In this document: piece by piece, positions 38,751 to 48,438 of the stretch | Numbering within the stretch: position 1 is the first letter of the stretch | Layout: each line of letters begins with the position of its first letter | Assembly (NCBI RefSeq): GCF_900095265.1 | Contig: NZ_LT607656.1 | Span: 80,321 to 144,320, forward strand | Direction: 5' to 3' | Source of the DNA: Janthinobacterium sp. UMAB-56 | Lineage (GTDB): Bacteria; Pseudomonadota; Gammaproteobacteria; Burkholderiales; Burkholderiaceae_D | Length of the DNA stretch: 64,000 bases | Notes under the pieces: model-generated | The model's input: only the letters and a program-made list of their open reading frames with translations | The model's database searches: none | What the model was told of the DNA's origin: nothing | Position numbers and translations under genes: made by a program

Positions 38751-41057
38751 CAAAATCTTCTTCACAACCTCAATCCCGAACAATTGGCTGCCGTCACCTT
38801 GCCGGCCCAACATGCGCTGATCCTGGCGGGCGCCGGTTCGGGCAAGACCCGCGTGCTGACCACCCGCATCGCGTGGCTGATCCAGACCCAGCAGGTATCG
38901 CCGCCCGGCATCCTGGCCGTGACCTTTACGAATAAAGCCGCCAAGGAAATGCTCACGCGCCTGTCGGCCATGTTGCCGATCAACACGCGCGGCATGTGGA
39001 TAGGCACCTTCCACGGCCTGTGCAACCGCTTGCTGCGCACGCACTACCGCGACGCCGCCTTGCCGCAGACCTTCCAGATCCTCGATTCGCAGGATCAGTT
39101 GTCCGTGATCAAGCGCTTGTTGAAGGCAAACAACATCGATGATGAAAAATTCCCGCCGAAGACGGTGATGTATTTCATCAACAACGCCAAGGACCAGGGC
39201 TTGCGCGCCACGGACGTGGAAGCGTACGACGCGCACGAGCGCAAGATGGTCGAGCTGTACCAGTTGTACGACGACCAGTGCCAGCGCGAAGGCGTCGTCG
39301 ATTTTGCCGAATTGCTGCTGCGCACGTACGAATTGCTGAGCCGCAACCAGCCCTTGCGCGAACACTATCAGGCGCGCTTCCGCCACATTCTCGTGGACGA
39401 GTTCCAGGATACGAATAATTTGCAATACAACTGGCTCAAGTTGCTGGCCGGCCACGGCAGCCGCGATGGCGGCGCCCTGTTTGCCGTAGGCGACGATGAC
39501 CAGAGCATTTACGCGTTTCGCGGCGCCAACGTGGGCAACATGAGCGCCTTCGAACATGAGTTCCAGGTGCAGAACTTGATCAAGCTCGAGCAGAACTACC
39601 GCTCGCACGGCCATATCCTCGACAGCGCCAACGTGTTGATCGCCAACAATAGCAAGCGCCTGGGCAAGAATCTGCGCACGGACGCGGGCCATGGCGAGCA
39701 GGTGCGCGTGTATGAAGCCAGTTCCGACTTGCAGGAAGCGCAGTGGATCATCGAAGAAGCAAAAAGCCTGATCGCCGATGGCGCTTCGCGCAGTGAAATC
39801 GCCATCCTGTACCGCTCGAACGCGCAGTCGCGCGTGATCGAACATGCGTTGTTCTCTGCCGCGATTCCCTATCACGTGTATGGCGGTCAGCGCTACTTCC
39901 AGCGCGCCGAGGTCAAGCACGCGATTGCTTATTTGCAATTGATGGACAATCCGCATAACGATTCCGCCTTCTTGCGCGTGGTCAATTTCCCCACGCGGGG
40001 CATCGGCATGCGCTCGATCGAGCAATTGCAGGCCGCGTCAGAACAGTACGGCATTTCACTGTACGCGTCCGTGCCGTATGTGGCAGGCAAGGCGGGCAGC
40101 GTGCTGGCCGGCTTCGTGAAACTGGTCGAAGGCGTGCGTTTCGAAACGCAGCAATTGTCGCTGCCGGAAATGGTGCGCGTGGTGCTCGAAGCGAGTACCT
40201 TGCTGCAACACTACCAGAATGAAAAGGAAGGCGCCGACCGCATCGAGAATCTGGAGCAGATGGTCAGCGCGGCCAGCCAGTTCGTTTCCGAAGAAGGTTT
40301 TGGCCAGGCAGCACCGGCCCATCTGGGCCCAAGCGCCCAGGCGCAGTCGGGCGTGCCCGTCGTCAACCAGGATGGCATCGAAATTCTGGATGCCGATGCG
40401 CCGCTGCCGGCCGTGATGTCGCCGCTCTCCGCATTTTTATCGCATGCCTCGCTGGAAGCCGGCGATAACCAGGCGCAGGCGGGCCAGGATGCGCTGCAAA
40501 TGATGACGGTGCACTCGGCCAAGGGCCTGGAATTCGACAACGTCTTCATTACCGGGCTGGAAGAGGGCCTGTTCCCGCACGAAAGCAGTTCGAAGGAAGA
40601 CAATGGCGTGGAAGAGGAACGCCGGCTGATGTACGTGGCGATTACGCGCGCGCGCAAGCGGCTGTATATGAGCTTCTCGCAGACGCGCATGCTGCATGGC
40701 CAGACGCGCTACAACATGAAGTCGCGCTTCTTTGACGAGTTGCCGGAAGAATCGCTGAAATGGCTGTCGCCGAAGGTGCAGGCGAACTGGTTCGGCAACC
40801 GCAAGTCGGCCTGGGATGAGGCGCCCCGCGTGGCCAGCCTGGGTTCGGACAATGCGATTGCACAAAAGATCGCGCAAAAAGCCACGGGCGGCGGCTGGCG
40901 CATCGGTGAATCGGTGGCGCACGCCAAGTTCGGTGAAGGCGTGATCGTCAATATCGAAGGCGGCGGCGGGAATGCGCGCGCGCAGATCAATTTTGGACAG
41001 CACGGCATGAAGGTGTTGGACCTGGGAATTGCGAAACTGGAACGGCTGGGACGCTAA
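38748..41057 (+). CDS. uvrD: UvrD/PcrA-type superfamily 1 DNA helicase
   Basis: A 769-residue ATP-dependent 3'-5' helicase for excision and mismatch repair. Visible motifs include LNPEQLAAVTLP, Walker A AGAGSGKTRVL, TFTNKAAKEMLTRL, GTFHGLCNRLLR, motif II DEFQDTNNLQ, DDDQSIYAFRGA, QNYRSH, the TVHSAKGLEFDNVFITGLEEG block and ALTRAR-like VAITRARKRL. A C-terminal tail with VAHAKFGEGVIVNIEG resembles the Tudor-like RNA polymerase-binding end of UvrD/PcrA. The start is in NLNPEQ register with the family. The promoter region suggests SOS control and a leaderless transcript. Confidence 0.94.
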   Translation: MQNLLHNLNPEQLAAVTLPAQHALILAGAGSGKTRVLTTRIAWLIQTQQVSPPGILAVTFTNKAAKEMLTRLSAMLPINTRGMWIGTFHGLCNRLLRTHYRDAALPQTFQILDSQDQLSVIKRLLKANNIDDEKFPPKTVMYFINNAKDQGLRATDVEAYDAHERKMVELYQLYDDQCQREGVVDFAELLLRTYELLSRNQPLREHYQARFRHILVDEFQDTNNLQYNWLKLLAGHGSRDGGALFAVGDDDQSIYAFRGANVGNMSAFEHEFQVQNLIKLEQNYRSHGHILDSANVLIANNSKRLGKNLRTDAGHGEQVRVYEASSDLQEAQWIIEEAKSLIADGASRSEIAILYRSNAQSRVIEHALFSAAIPYHVYGGQRYFQRAEVKHAIAYLQLMDNPHNDSAFLRVVNFPTRGIGMRSIEQLQAASEQYGISLYASVPYVAGKAGSVLAGFVKLVEGVRFETQQLSLPEMVRVVLEASTLLQHYQNEKEGADRIENLEQMVSAASQFVSEEGFGQAAPAHLGPSAQAQSGVPVVNQDGIEILDADAPLPAVMSPLSAFLSHASLEAGDNQAQAGQDALQMMTVHSAKGLEFDNVFITGLEEGLFPHESSSKEDNGVEEERRLMYVAITRARKRLYMSFSQTRMLHGQTRYNMKSRFFDELPEESLKWLSPKVQANWFGNRKSAWDEAPRVASLGSDNAIAQKIAQKATGGGWRIGESVAHAKFGEGVIVNIEGGGGNARAQINFGQHGMKVLDLGIAKLERLGR

Positions 41058-41084
41058 GTTAGCTGAGTGAATGCCGTAAATGCC

Positions 41085-41148
41085 GGGGTCAGACCCCCGG
41101 TCATGTTGGCGCCAAGCATTGCGTTAGCGGTGTTGAGGGTCTGACCCC
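41085..41148. repeat. Pair of GGGGTCAGACCCC-type palindromes between convergent genes
   Basis: GGGGTCAGACCCC (41085-41097) and GGGTCTGACCCC (41137-41148) are near-inverted copies of each other and of the core at 663-675. They lie between the stop of the helicase gene and the stop of the membrane-protein gene. Each can form its own hairpin, or the two can pair over 40 bases. A terminator role is likely. Confidence 0.65.
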
Positions 41149-41152
41149 AGCT

Positions 41153-41938
41153 TTAATTTTTGTCCAGCGACACCGTCTTGCTGGCATCGACGGGCACGCC
41201 GAAGATCTGGCGGTAGGCGGCATAGAACGAGCAATGCATGATGATGGTCAAGATCATCGACAGCGGCATCATCAGCTGCATCATCAGCGGCGTGCGGCCA
41301 AAGATGACGGCCAGCAACTGGCTGGTGACGACGCTGATGGCGAACCAGGTGGCGGCGAAGACGATGAAGGCCGACAGCGAGCGCCAGACGGCGAAAAAGC
41401 TGAAGAACAGCGCCTTGCCCAGCCCGGTTTGTTTCCAGTAAATCAGCGGTGCGGCAAAGCAGAAGGCCATGGCGGCCGGCACGTACAGCACGATGGCCAG
41501 CAAGATGCCCAGGCCCAGGCGCGATTCCGGGATGGCAGTGCGCGCCGCTTCTTCCGTCAGTTGTCCGGTGACCAGTTGCCACAGCAAGCCGTCGTCCACC
41601 AGGGTCGACGCGCCGATGGCGATAATGGCCATGAGGATGTACAGCACGCCCAGGCCCAACAGGGACGGAAAGGCTGGCTTGCGGAAGCCCGAGATCAGCA
41701 GGCTGGGCAAGACGCGCTTGCCCTGGTCGATATGCAGGCAGCCTTGTACGAAGGCCACGGAGAACACCGGCACCAGGATGACCGGCAGCAATTGGCCGAG
41801 CACGGGCACGATGCTGACGGCCAGCATGCAGAACATATAGCCGAGGAACAGCATCGACATGCCGCCAGGTTGCTTGCGAAACAGGGCGAAGCCTTGTTTC
41901 ACCCATTGCCAACCTGTACTTGCAGGTAATTTTTCCAT
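41153..41938 (-). CDS. BPSS1780 family membrane protein
   Basis: A 261-residue polytopic inner-membrane protein of a Burkholderiales family known only by locus name. It has about six hydrophobic helices and the opening GWQWVKQGFALFRKQPGGM, then LFLGYMFCMLAVSIVPVLG, HIDQGKRVLPSLLISGF and a C-terminal YRQIFGV. The function is unknown. The start is the ATG two bases beyond the thrB stop on the same strand, so the genes are probably cotranscribed. The reading frame stays open upstream through thrB, but that part is arginine-rich and not real. Confidence 0.87.
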   Translation of the reverse strand: MEKLPASTGWQWVKQGFALFRKQPGGMSMLFLGYMFCMLAVSIVPVLGQLLPVILVPVFSVAFVQGCLHIDQGKRVLPSLLISGFRKPAFPSLLGLGVLYILMAIIAIGASTLVDDGLLWQLVTGQLTEEAARTAIPESRLGLGILLAIVLYVPAAMAFCFAAPLIYWKQTGLGKALFFSFFAVWRSLSAFIVFAATWFAISVVTSQLLAVIFGRTPLMMQLMMPLSMILTIIMHCSFYAAYRQIFGVPVDASKTVSLDKN

Positions 41939-41940
41939 GT

Positions 41941-42897
41941 TTAAAACAGTTCCGGAGCAGGTGTGGCGATACGTTCGCGCAGAATGCGTTCGAAATGTGC
42001 CGGATCGTGCGGGGTCAGCATTTCCGCTTCGCGCGGCTGGTAATAATCGTACAGGCGCGACAGCCAGAAGCGCAGCGCGGCGGCGCGCAGCATCGGCTGC
42101 CATGCCGTCTGTTCTTCGTGCGTAAACGGGCGCACGGCCTGGTAGGCGTCGAGCAGGGCGCGCACGCGCACCGTGTCGAGCACGCCTGTGGCCAGGTCTA
42201 CGCACCAGTCGTTGACGGTGACGGCCACGTCGTACAGCCAGGTGTCGCAGCCGGCAAAGTAAAAGTCGAAAAAGCCCGTCAGGCGCTCGCCGTCAAACAT
42301 GACGTTGTTGCGGAACAAGTCGGCATGCACGGGACCGCGCGGAATGGCCTTGTAGGTATCGCAGGAGGCAAAGGCGTCCTGGAAATGGATTTCCGCGCGC
42401 AGCAAATGCGCCTTGGCATCATCGAGGTGGTGCAAGACCAGCGGCGTGGTGCTGTTCCACCAGTCCAGGCCCCGCAAATTGGGCTGCTGCAGGGGGAAGT
42501 CCTGCGCCGCCAGGTGCATCTTTGCCAGCATGGCGCCGACAGCCGCACAATGGACGGCTTGCGGCGCCATCTGCGAGTTGCCGTCGAGTTTGCTGACGAT
42601 GGCGGCCGGCTTGCCTTGCAGGGCCGTTACCAGTTGGCCATCGGCATTGGCGATCGGCGCGGGCACCAGCACGCCCCGGTCCGCCAAATGGCGCATCAGT
42701 TGCAAATAGAATGGCAATTGCTCGAAGCTGAGGTTTTCAAAGATCGTCAGCACATACTCGCCGCGCTCCGTGCTCAGGAAGAAATTGCTGTTTTCGATGC
42801 CGGACGCGATGCCCTTGAGCGCCAGAGGTTTGCCGAGTGGGAACTGCGTGATCCACTGGCCGATATCGTCCAGGTGTAGCGCGGTAAAAACTGCCAT
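41941..42897 (-). CDS. thrB: Homoserine kinase (ThrB type 2)
   Basis: Phosphorylates homoserine on the way to threonine. The 318-residue protein belongs to the aminoglycoside-phosphotransferase-like type of ThrB used by many proteobacteria, not the GHMP type of E. coli. It shows [26 protein letters not shown], the catalytic loop [11 protein letters not shown] and the metal-binding [10 protein letters not shown]. The ribosome binding site is weak. It is followed directly by the BPSS1780-type gene. The DUF2782 gene lies upstream beyond a terminator. Confidence 0.95.
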   Translation of the reverse strand: MAVFTALHLDDIGQWITQFPLGKPLALKGIASGIENSNFFLSTERGEYVLTIFENLSFEQLPFYLQLMRHLADRGVLVPAPIANADGQLVTALQGKPAAIVSKLDGNSQMAPQAVHCAAVGAMLAKMHLAAQDFPLQQPNLRGLDWWNSTTPLVLHHLDDAKAHLLRAEIHFQDAFASCDTYKAIPRGPVHADLFRNNVMFDGERLTGFFDFYFAGCDTWLYDVAVTVNDWCVDLATGVLDTVRVRALLDAYQAVRPFTHEEQTAWQPMLRAAALRFWLSRLYDYYQPREAEMLTPHDPAHFERILRERIATPAPELF

Positions 42898-42925
42898 GGG
42901 AAAGAGAGGAATGGTCTAAAAGGTC

Positions 42926-42961
42926 AAAAAAAGCCGGCTGCCCCGCAGGTGGCCGGGGCAG
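42926..42961 (-). terminator. Terminator of the DUF2782 gene
   Basis: On the minus strand CTGCCCCG and CGGGGCAG pair around an eight-base loop. CCGGC and T7 follow. It separates the DUF2782 gene from thrB, although some readthrough into thrB is possible. Confidence 0.75.
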
Positions 42962-42980
42962 GGCAGAAGAGAGTGGCTGC

Positions 42981-43376
42981 TTACTTCGCTGCTGGGGGCG
43001 GTGCCGGGGCGTCTGCGGCCTCTTCATCGCGTTGTTTCTGTTTCTTCTTGCCCAGGTCGAATTCCAGCACTTTCCATTGCGGGCCGCGCAGGGCGCCGCT
43101 GTGGGCCTGGTCGCCGCCGGCGGCCGGCTTCATGTAATAGGTGCTGCCGCCGCTCGTGACTTTCACTTCGGACGTCACGCCCGCTTCGCGCTTTTCGGTA
43201 ATCTGCTGCTTGGCGGCGGCCGGTGTCACGGTGATGGGCGCTTCACCCATTTCCTCGATGCGTTCCAATTGTGGCGGCGCGTCGCTCGGTTTGGCCGGCG
43301 TCTGGGCGCTGGCAAGGGCCGAACATGCCAACAGAGGCAGGGCGAGGAATGTCCAGAGTGTCGAGGTACGCATCAT
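42981..43376 (-). CDS. Secreted DUF2782 family protein
   Basis: A 131-residue protein with a signal peptide (hydrophobic core LWTFLALPLLACSALA, cleavage near ASAQ) and the DUF2782 domain (LERIEEMGEAPITVTPAAAKQQITEKREAGVTSEVKVTSGGSTYYMKP). It ends in a lysine-rich then alanine/proline-rich tail. The domain has no known function and is regularly found beside polA and thrB in Burkholderiales. Two adjacent ATGs compete for the start; the outer one is used. It is divergent from polA. Confidence 0.88.
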   Translation of the reverse strand: MMRTSTLWTFLALPLLACSALASAQTPAKPSDAPPQLERIEEMGEAPITVTPAAAKQQITEKREAGVTSEVKVTSGGSTYYMKPAAGGDQAHSGALRGPQWKVLEFDLGKKKQKQRDEEAADAPAPPPAAK

Positions 43377-43675
43377 GATGGGTTCGCTTCCATGTGTGGG
43401 CTGCAGCGTATGCAGTGGGGTAATGCCGTCAATTTATCTATAAGGCATTGTAACAAACTGGTAGGCAATGCTGCTTGATACGGCTGATTAAATGCGCGGA
43501 AGTGGGCCATGGCCGTCAGCCAGGCGGCCAGGCGGGGTGCCAGCCGTGCCAAACTGCGCAAAAAACGGTGGCCGCGTCCCCGGTGGCGCGGGCTGAAACT
43601 CTGCGATAATTGGGCGATATTCCACCCGCCCGCCGCTCCCAGGGCTGGCGCGGCTCACCTTATTTTATTGGCATT

Positions 43676-46438
43676 ATGCAAAACACCCTGCTGTTAGTCG
43701 ACGGTTCCAGTTACCTCTATCGTGCTTTCCATGCGCTGCCCGACCTGCGCAGTCCGGACGGCTATCCCACGGGCGCCATGCACGGCATGGTCAACATGCT
43801 GCGCCGCCTGCGCGCCGATTACCCGGCCGCCTATATCGCCTGCGTGTTCGATGCCAAAGGTAAAACTTTCCGCGATGACATGTATCCCGAGTACAAGGCC
43901 ACGCGCGCCTCGATGCCGGACGACCTGCGCCTGCAGATCGAACCGATACACGAAGCCGTGCGCGCCATGGGCTGGCCTATCTTGATGGTCGACGGCGTGG
44001 AAGCCGATGACGTGATCGGCACCCTGGCCGTGCAGGCGGCCGGCGCCGGCATGAACGTGGTGGTGTCGACGGGCGACAAGGATCTGGCGCAACTGGTCAA
44101 CAGCCAGGTGACCCTGATCAACACCATGAGCAATGAAAAGCTCGACGAAGCGGCCGTGCTGGCCAAGTTCGGCGTACCGCCGAACCGCATCATCGATTAT
44201 CTGTCGCTGATTGGCGATACGGTCGACAACGTACCGGGGGTATCGAAATGCGGCCCGAAGACGGCCGTCAAGTGGCTGACCTTGTACGACAGTCTGGAAG
44301 GCGTCATGCAAAACGCGGCCCAGGTGGGCGGCGCCGTGGGTGAGAACCTGCGCACGGCCTTGCCATGGCTGCCGCAGGCGCGCGCCCTGATCACAGTCAA
44401 GACCGATTGCGATCTGTCTGGCCACATGACGACGATCGCCGACTCGCTGGTGGCGAAACACGAAGACAAGGAAGCGCTGCTGGCCTTCTTCAACCGCTAT
44501 GGCTTCAAGGCCTTGCTGCGCGAACTGGGCGCCACGCCGCCGCCGATGTCGCCTGTCGGGCCGGCGGCGGCAGCCGGTGGCGCCGCCACCAATACCACGG
44601 GCGACATGTTTGCCGATGCCGCGCCTAAGGTGGAAGCCGTGTATGAAACCGTGCTGACGGACGAGCAGCTCGATACATGGCTGGCCCTGATCGATGCGGC
44701 GCCCTTGACGGCCGTCGATACGGAAACCACGTCGCTGGAACCGATGACGGCGCAGATGGTCGGCATTTCCCTGTCGGTCGCCGAACACGCCGCCTGCTAC
44801 ATCCCGCTGGCCCACGATTACGCAGGTGCGCCCGAGCAATTGACGCGCGAACATGTGCTGGCCAAATTGCGCCCGTGGCTGGAAGACGCCAGCAAGCCCA
44901 AGCTGGGGCAGAACCTGAAATATGACAGCCACATCTTCGCCAACCATGGCGTGACGTTGCGCGGCATCGCCCACGATACCCTGCTCGAATCGTATGTGTT
45001 CGAATCGCACAAGAAGCACGACATGGACAGCCTGGCCCTGCGCCACCTGAATTACACGACGATCCCCTTCGAGGATGTGTGCGGCAAGGGCGCCAAGCAG
45101 ATCACCTTCAATCAAGTGGAAGTGGAGCAGGCGGCGAAATATGCGGCCGAGGATGCGGACGTGACCTTGCGCTTGCACAATGCCATGTGGGGCAATGTGG
45201 CGAACGATGACAAGCTGACCTTCATTTATGAAAAGATCGAGTTGCCGACGGCCGTGGTCTTGCAAAAGATCGAGCGCAACGGCGTGCTGATCGATGACGC
45301 ATTGCTCAATATCCAGTCGGCCGAGCTGGCCGTGAAGATTCTGGAGCTGGAAAAGAAAGCGTATGAACTAGCCGAGCAGCCGTTCAATCTGGGCTCGCCC
45401 AAGCAGATCGGCGAAATCTTCTTTGAAAAGTTGAAGCTGCCGGTGGTGAAGAAAACGCCGACGGGCGCGCCCTCGACGGATGAAGAAGTGCTGCAAAAGC
45501 TGGCCGAGGATTATCCGCTGCCCAAAGTGCTGCTCGAATACCGTGGCATGGCCAAGCTGAAATCGACCTACACGGACAAGTTGCCGAAGATGATCAACGT
45601 CAACACGGGCCGCGTGCACACGAACTATGCGCAAGCCGTGGCCGTGACGGGGCGCTTGGCGTCGAACGACCCGAACTTGCAGAATATTCCCATCCGCAGC
45701 GCGGAAGGGCGGCGCATCCGCGAAGCCTTTATTGCGCCGCCGGGCAGCCACATCGTCTCGGCCGACTATTCGCAGATCGAATTGCGCATCATGGCGCATA
45801 TCTCGGGCGATGAAGCCATGCTGCGGGCGTTTGCCGACGGCATCGACATTCACCGCGCCACGGCGGCCGAAATCTTCGGTGTGCCGGCCGGGGAAGTGCA
45901 AAGCGAACAGCGCCGCTACGCCAAGGTCATCAACTTCGGTTTGATTTACGGCATGAGCGCCTTCGGCCTGGCCGGTAACCTGGGCGTGGACCGCACGGCC
46001 GCGCAAAGTTATATCGACCGTTACTTTGCGCGTTTTTCTGGCGTGAAACAGTACATGGAAGATACGCGCCAGCAAGCCAAGGCACGTGGCTACGTGGAAA
46101 CCGTGTTCGGCCGCCGTTTGTGGCTGCCGGAAATTAATTCGCCGAACGGCCCGCGCCGCCAGGGCGCGGAACGGGCGGCGATCAACGCACCGATGCAAGG
46201 CACGGCCGCCGACCTGATCAAGCTGGCCATGATCGCCGTGCAAGGCTGGCTGGAAACGGATGGCTTGCAGACGAAGATGATCATGCAGGTGCACGATGAA
46301 CTGGTGCTGGAAGTGCCCGACGCCGAGCTTGAATTGGTCAAGCGCAAGCTGCCGGAACTGATGGCCGGCGTGGCCGCGCTGAAAGTACCGCTGACGGCCG
46401 AGGTGGGTATCGGTAAAAATTGGGACGAAGCGCACTAA
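43676..46438 (+). CDS. polA: DNA polymerase I
   Basis: Repair and Okazaki-fragment polymerase of 920 residues. The N-terminal 5'-3' exonuclease has LLVDGSSYLYRAFHALP and the acids in VDGVEADDVIGTL and VVSTGDKDLAQLV. The 3'-5' exonuclease domain keeps its DxE in TAVDTETTSLEP, so proofreading appears active. The polymerase has motif A VSADYSQIELRIMAHIS, motif B RRYAKVINFGLIYGMS and motif C MQVHDELVLEVP. The start is the ATG before QNTLLLVDG, with no strong ribosome binding site. A longer upstream reading is not conserved. Confidence 0.98.
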   Translation: MQNTLLLVDGSSYLYRAFHALPDLRSPDGYPTGAMHGMVNMLRRLRADYPAAYIACVFDAKGKTFRDDMYPEYKATRASMPDDLRLQIEPIHEAVRAMGWPILMVDGVEADDVIGTLAVQAAGAGMNVVVSTGDKDLAQLVNSQVTLINTMSNEKLDEAAVLAKFGVPPNRIIDYLSLIGDTVDNVPGVSKCGPKTAVKWLTLYDSLEGVMQNAAQVGGAVGENLRTALPWLPQARALITVKTDCDLSGHMTTIADSLVAKHEDKEALLAFFNRYGFKALLRELGATPPPMSPVGPAAAAGGAATNTTGDMFADAAPKVEAVYETVLTDEQLDTWLALIDAAPLTAVDTETTSLEPMTAQMVGISLSVAEHAACYIPLAHDYAGAPEQLTREHVLAKLRPWLEDASKPKLGQNLKYDSHIFANHGVTLRGIAHDTLLESYVFESHKKHDMDSLALRHLNYTTIPFEDVCGKGAKQITFNQVEVEQAAKYAAEDADVTLRLHNAMWGNVANDDKLTFIYEKIELPTAVVLQKIERNGVLIDDALLNIQSAELAVKILELEKKAYELAEQPFNLGSPKQIGEIFFEKLKLPVVKKTPTGAPSTDEEVLQKLAEDYPLPKVLLEYRGMAKLKSTYTDKLPKMINVNTGRVHTNYAQAVAVTGRLASNDPNLQNIPIRSAEGRRIREAFIAPPGSHIVSADYSQIELRIMAHISGDEAMLRAFADGIDIHRATAAEIFGVPAGEVQSEQRRYAKVINFGLIYGMSAFGLAGNLGVDRTAAQSYIDRYFARFSGVKQYMEDTRQQAKARGYVETVFGRRLWLPEINSPNGPRRQGAERAAINAPMQGTAADLIKLAMIAVQGWLETDGLQTKMIMQVHDELVLEVPDAELELVKRKLPELMAGVAALKVPLTAEVGIGKNWDEAH

Positions 46439-46469
46439 TCTATAAACGCAACATTTTCAGGAGAAACGC

Positions 46470-47354
46470 ATGAGCGACATGATCACCGATTGTGAAAGTT
46501 TGCTGGGCCAGAGCAGCTTGTCCGGGCCGGATGGCCGGCGTGGTTTCCTGAAGGTGGCGCTGGGGACGGGCTTTGCCGTGGCCGTGCTGCCCGTGGCGGC
46601 GCAAGACGTCATCAAGACCGATTCCGCCGGGCTCGTCACGGCCACCGTTTCCGTCATGGTCGATGGCCAGGCCGTGCCCGTGTATGCGGCCCAGCCGGAA
46701 GGCAGGACGGGCTTGCCCGTGGTCTTGGTCATTTCCGAAATCTTTGGCGTGCACGAGCACATCGCCGACATGGCGCGCCGCTTCGCCAAGCAGGGCTATC
46801 TGGCGCTGGCGCCCGATCTGTTCGTACGCCAGGGTGACCCGACCAAGGTGGCCAGCATTCCCGAACTCATGAAAGGCATCATCGCCAAGACGCCGGACGC
46901 GCAAGTGATGGCGGACCTCGATGCTGTCGTTGCGTGGGCGAAACAGAATGGCGCCGACACGCGCCGCCTGGGCATCACGGGCTTTTGCTGGGGCGGCCGC
47001 ATCACCTGGCTGTACGCGGCGCACAATCCTGCCGTCAGGGCGGGCGTGGCCTGGTATGGCCGCCTGGTTGGCGAAGCGAACCCTTTGCAGCCGAGCAACC
47101 CCATCGATATCGCCGCCACCTTGAAGGTCCCCGTGCTGGGCCTATATGGCGGCAAGGATACGGGCATCACGCAGGAATCGATCGGCAAAATGAAAGGCGC
47201 ACTGGCCAAGGGCGGCAACAAGTCGGAATTTGTCGTCTACCCCGATGCGGGCCACGCCTTCAACGCCGATTACCGCCCCAGTTATGTGGCGGCCGATGCG
47301 AAAGACGGCTATGCGCGCTGCCTGGCCTGGTTCAAGAGCCACGGCGTGGCGTGA
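46470..47354 (+). CDS. Dienelactone hydrolase family protein with Tat-like signal
   Basis: A 294-residue alpha/beta hydrolase. The N-terminus has RRGFLKVALGTGFAVAVLP, a twin-arginine-type signal followed by AAQ, so export is likely. The hydrolase shows the DLH pattern: PVVLVISEIFGVHEHIADMARR, GYLALAPDLF, the nucleophile elbow GFCWGGR (Cys as in dienelactone hydrolases), and the acid/base GLYGGKDTGI and DAGHAFNADYRPSY. The substrate is unknown; no chlorocatechol genes adjoin. AGGAGAAACGC precedes the ATG. It lies 31 bases after polA. Confidence 0.92.
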   Translation: MSDMITDCESLLGQSSLSGPDGRRGFLKVALGTGFAVAVLPVAAQDVIKTDSAGLVTATVSVMVDGQAVPVYAAQPEGRTGLPVVLVISEIFGVHEHIADMARRFAKQGYLALAPDLFVRQGDPTKVASIPELMKGIIAKTPDAQVMADLDAVVAWAKQNGADTRRLGITGFCWGGRITWLYAAHNPAVRAGVAWYGRLVGEANPLQPSNPIDIAATLKVPVLGLYGGKDTGITQESIGKMKGALAKGGNKSEFVVYPDAGHAFNADYRPSYVAADAKDGYARCLAWFKSHGVA

Positions 47355-47601
47355 TGCCGCGCCAGAAAAATACCGTATTTTCCAGAAGTTGACGCGAGAG
47401 GCGCAGCGGGCTGTAAAATGCCCGGCGCATCGCCAATGCAGTACAATTGCATCTTCATCGCGCTACGCTGCCGCCAAACGCGCAAAAAATTAAACAATAG
47501 ATAACAACGCATTCATCAGGCCAGACGCCAGCATCGCGGGCGCCAGTGACCCGGCGCCATTTTGAGGTAAGAAAATCATCGATCCCGTCCTTATATCCAT
47601 T

Positions 47602-48360
47602 TTGCTCGCGACCACGATCGCGGGCGTGTTCAGCATTACTGCGGCGGCGATCTTTTCGTTTGCATTCTTGTCCAAGGTGGTCGAGCGCATGGTCAGCTTG
47701 TCGGTCGGCATCATGCTGTCGACCTCCCTGCTGCACGCCTTGCCCGAAGCGTTCGAATCGCAAGCCGACCCGCGCAGCCTGTTCGCCACCCTGCTGGCGG
47801 GTTTGCTGGCCTTTTTCATGCTGGAAAAATTCGCCATCCTGCGCCATTCGCACCACCACGAAGGCGACGGCCACCACCACGCGCACGGCCACGACAAGCA
47901 TGAGGCAGGCAAGGCCGGCTGGATGATTTTAGTGGGCGACGGCATGCACAATTTTACGGACGGCATCCTGATCGCCGCCGCCTTCCTGGCCGACCCGAAA
48001 CTGGGTCTGGTGACGGGCCTGGCCATCATCGCGCATGAAATCCCGCAGGAAATCGGCGACTTCATCGTGCTGCTCAATGCCGGTTTTTCGCGCCTGCGCG
48101 CGTATATTTTCAATCTGCTGTGCAGTCTGATGGCGGTGGCCGGCGGCTTGCTTGGCTATTTCACCCTGGATCGCGCCAGCAACCTGATTCCTTATGTGCT
48201 GGTGTTCGCCTCGTCCGGCTTCATCTACATCGCCCTGTCCGACCTGATGCCGCAGATGCAGCGCCGCTCCACTATGCGCGAAACCATTCCGCAAGTGCTG
48301 CTCATCGGACTGGGCGTGTGCATCGTGCTGTTCCTGACGCACAAGCGCCACGGCGCTTGA
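47602..48360 (+). CDS. ZIP family metal transporter
   Basis: Inner-membrane carrier for zinc or a similar divalent metal, 252 residues from the TTG used here. It has about eight helices, a cytoplasmic histidine-rich loop (HSHHHEGDGHHHAHGHDKH), and the family metal-site helices with HNFTDGILIAAAF and AHEIPQEIGDFIVLL. The TTG has no ribosome binding site. GAGG at 47564-47567 instead points to ATC codons at 47575 or 47578, which would add the sequence DPVLISIL in frame, a natural family N-terminus. An ATG or GTG in that interval is absent, so the true start is probably non-canonical. Confidence 0.9.
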   Translation: MLATTIAGVFSITAAAIFSFAFLSKVVERMVSLSVGIMLSTSLLHALPEAFESQADPRSLFATLLAGLLAFFMLEKFAILRHSHHHEGDGHHHAHGHDKHEAGKAGWMILVGDGMHNFTDGILIAAAFLADPKLGLVTGLAIIAHEIPQEIGDFIVLLNAGFSRLRAYIFNLLCSLMAVAGGLLGYFTLDRASNLIPYVLVFASSGFIYIALSDLMPQMQRRSTMRETIPQVLLIGLGVCIVLFLTHKRHGA

Positions 48361-48369
48361 GGCGCCGTT

Positions 48370-48399
48370 TTGCCGGCGCAGTGCTAGCTATGCTATATT
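48370..48399 (+). promoter_or_regulatory. Sigma-70 promoter of the leader ORF/ABC-F unit
   Basis: TTGCCG (48370-48375), an 18-base spacer and TATATT (48394-48399) lie about 40 bases before the leader ORF. Transcription from about 48406 would give a leader of roughly 245 bases before the ABC-F start. Confidence 0.65.
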
Positions 48400-48438
48400 G
48401 CCTTTTTGACTAATTTGAACAGAAAGGAGGAAAATATA

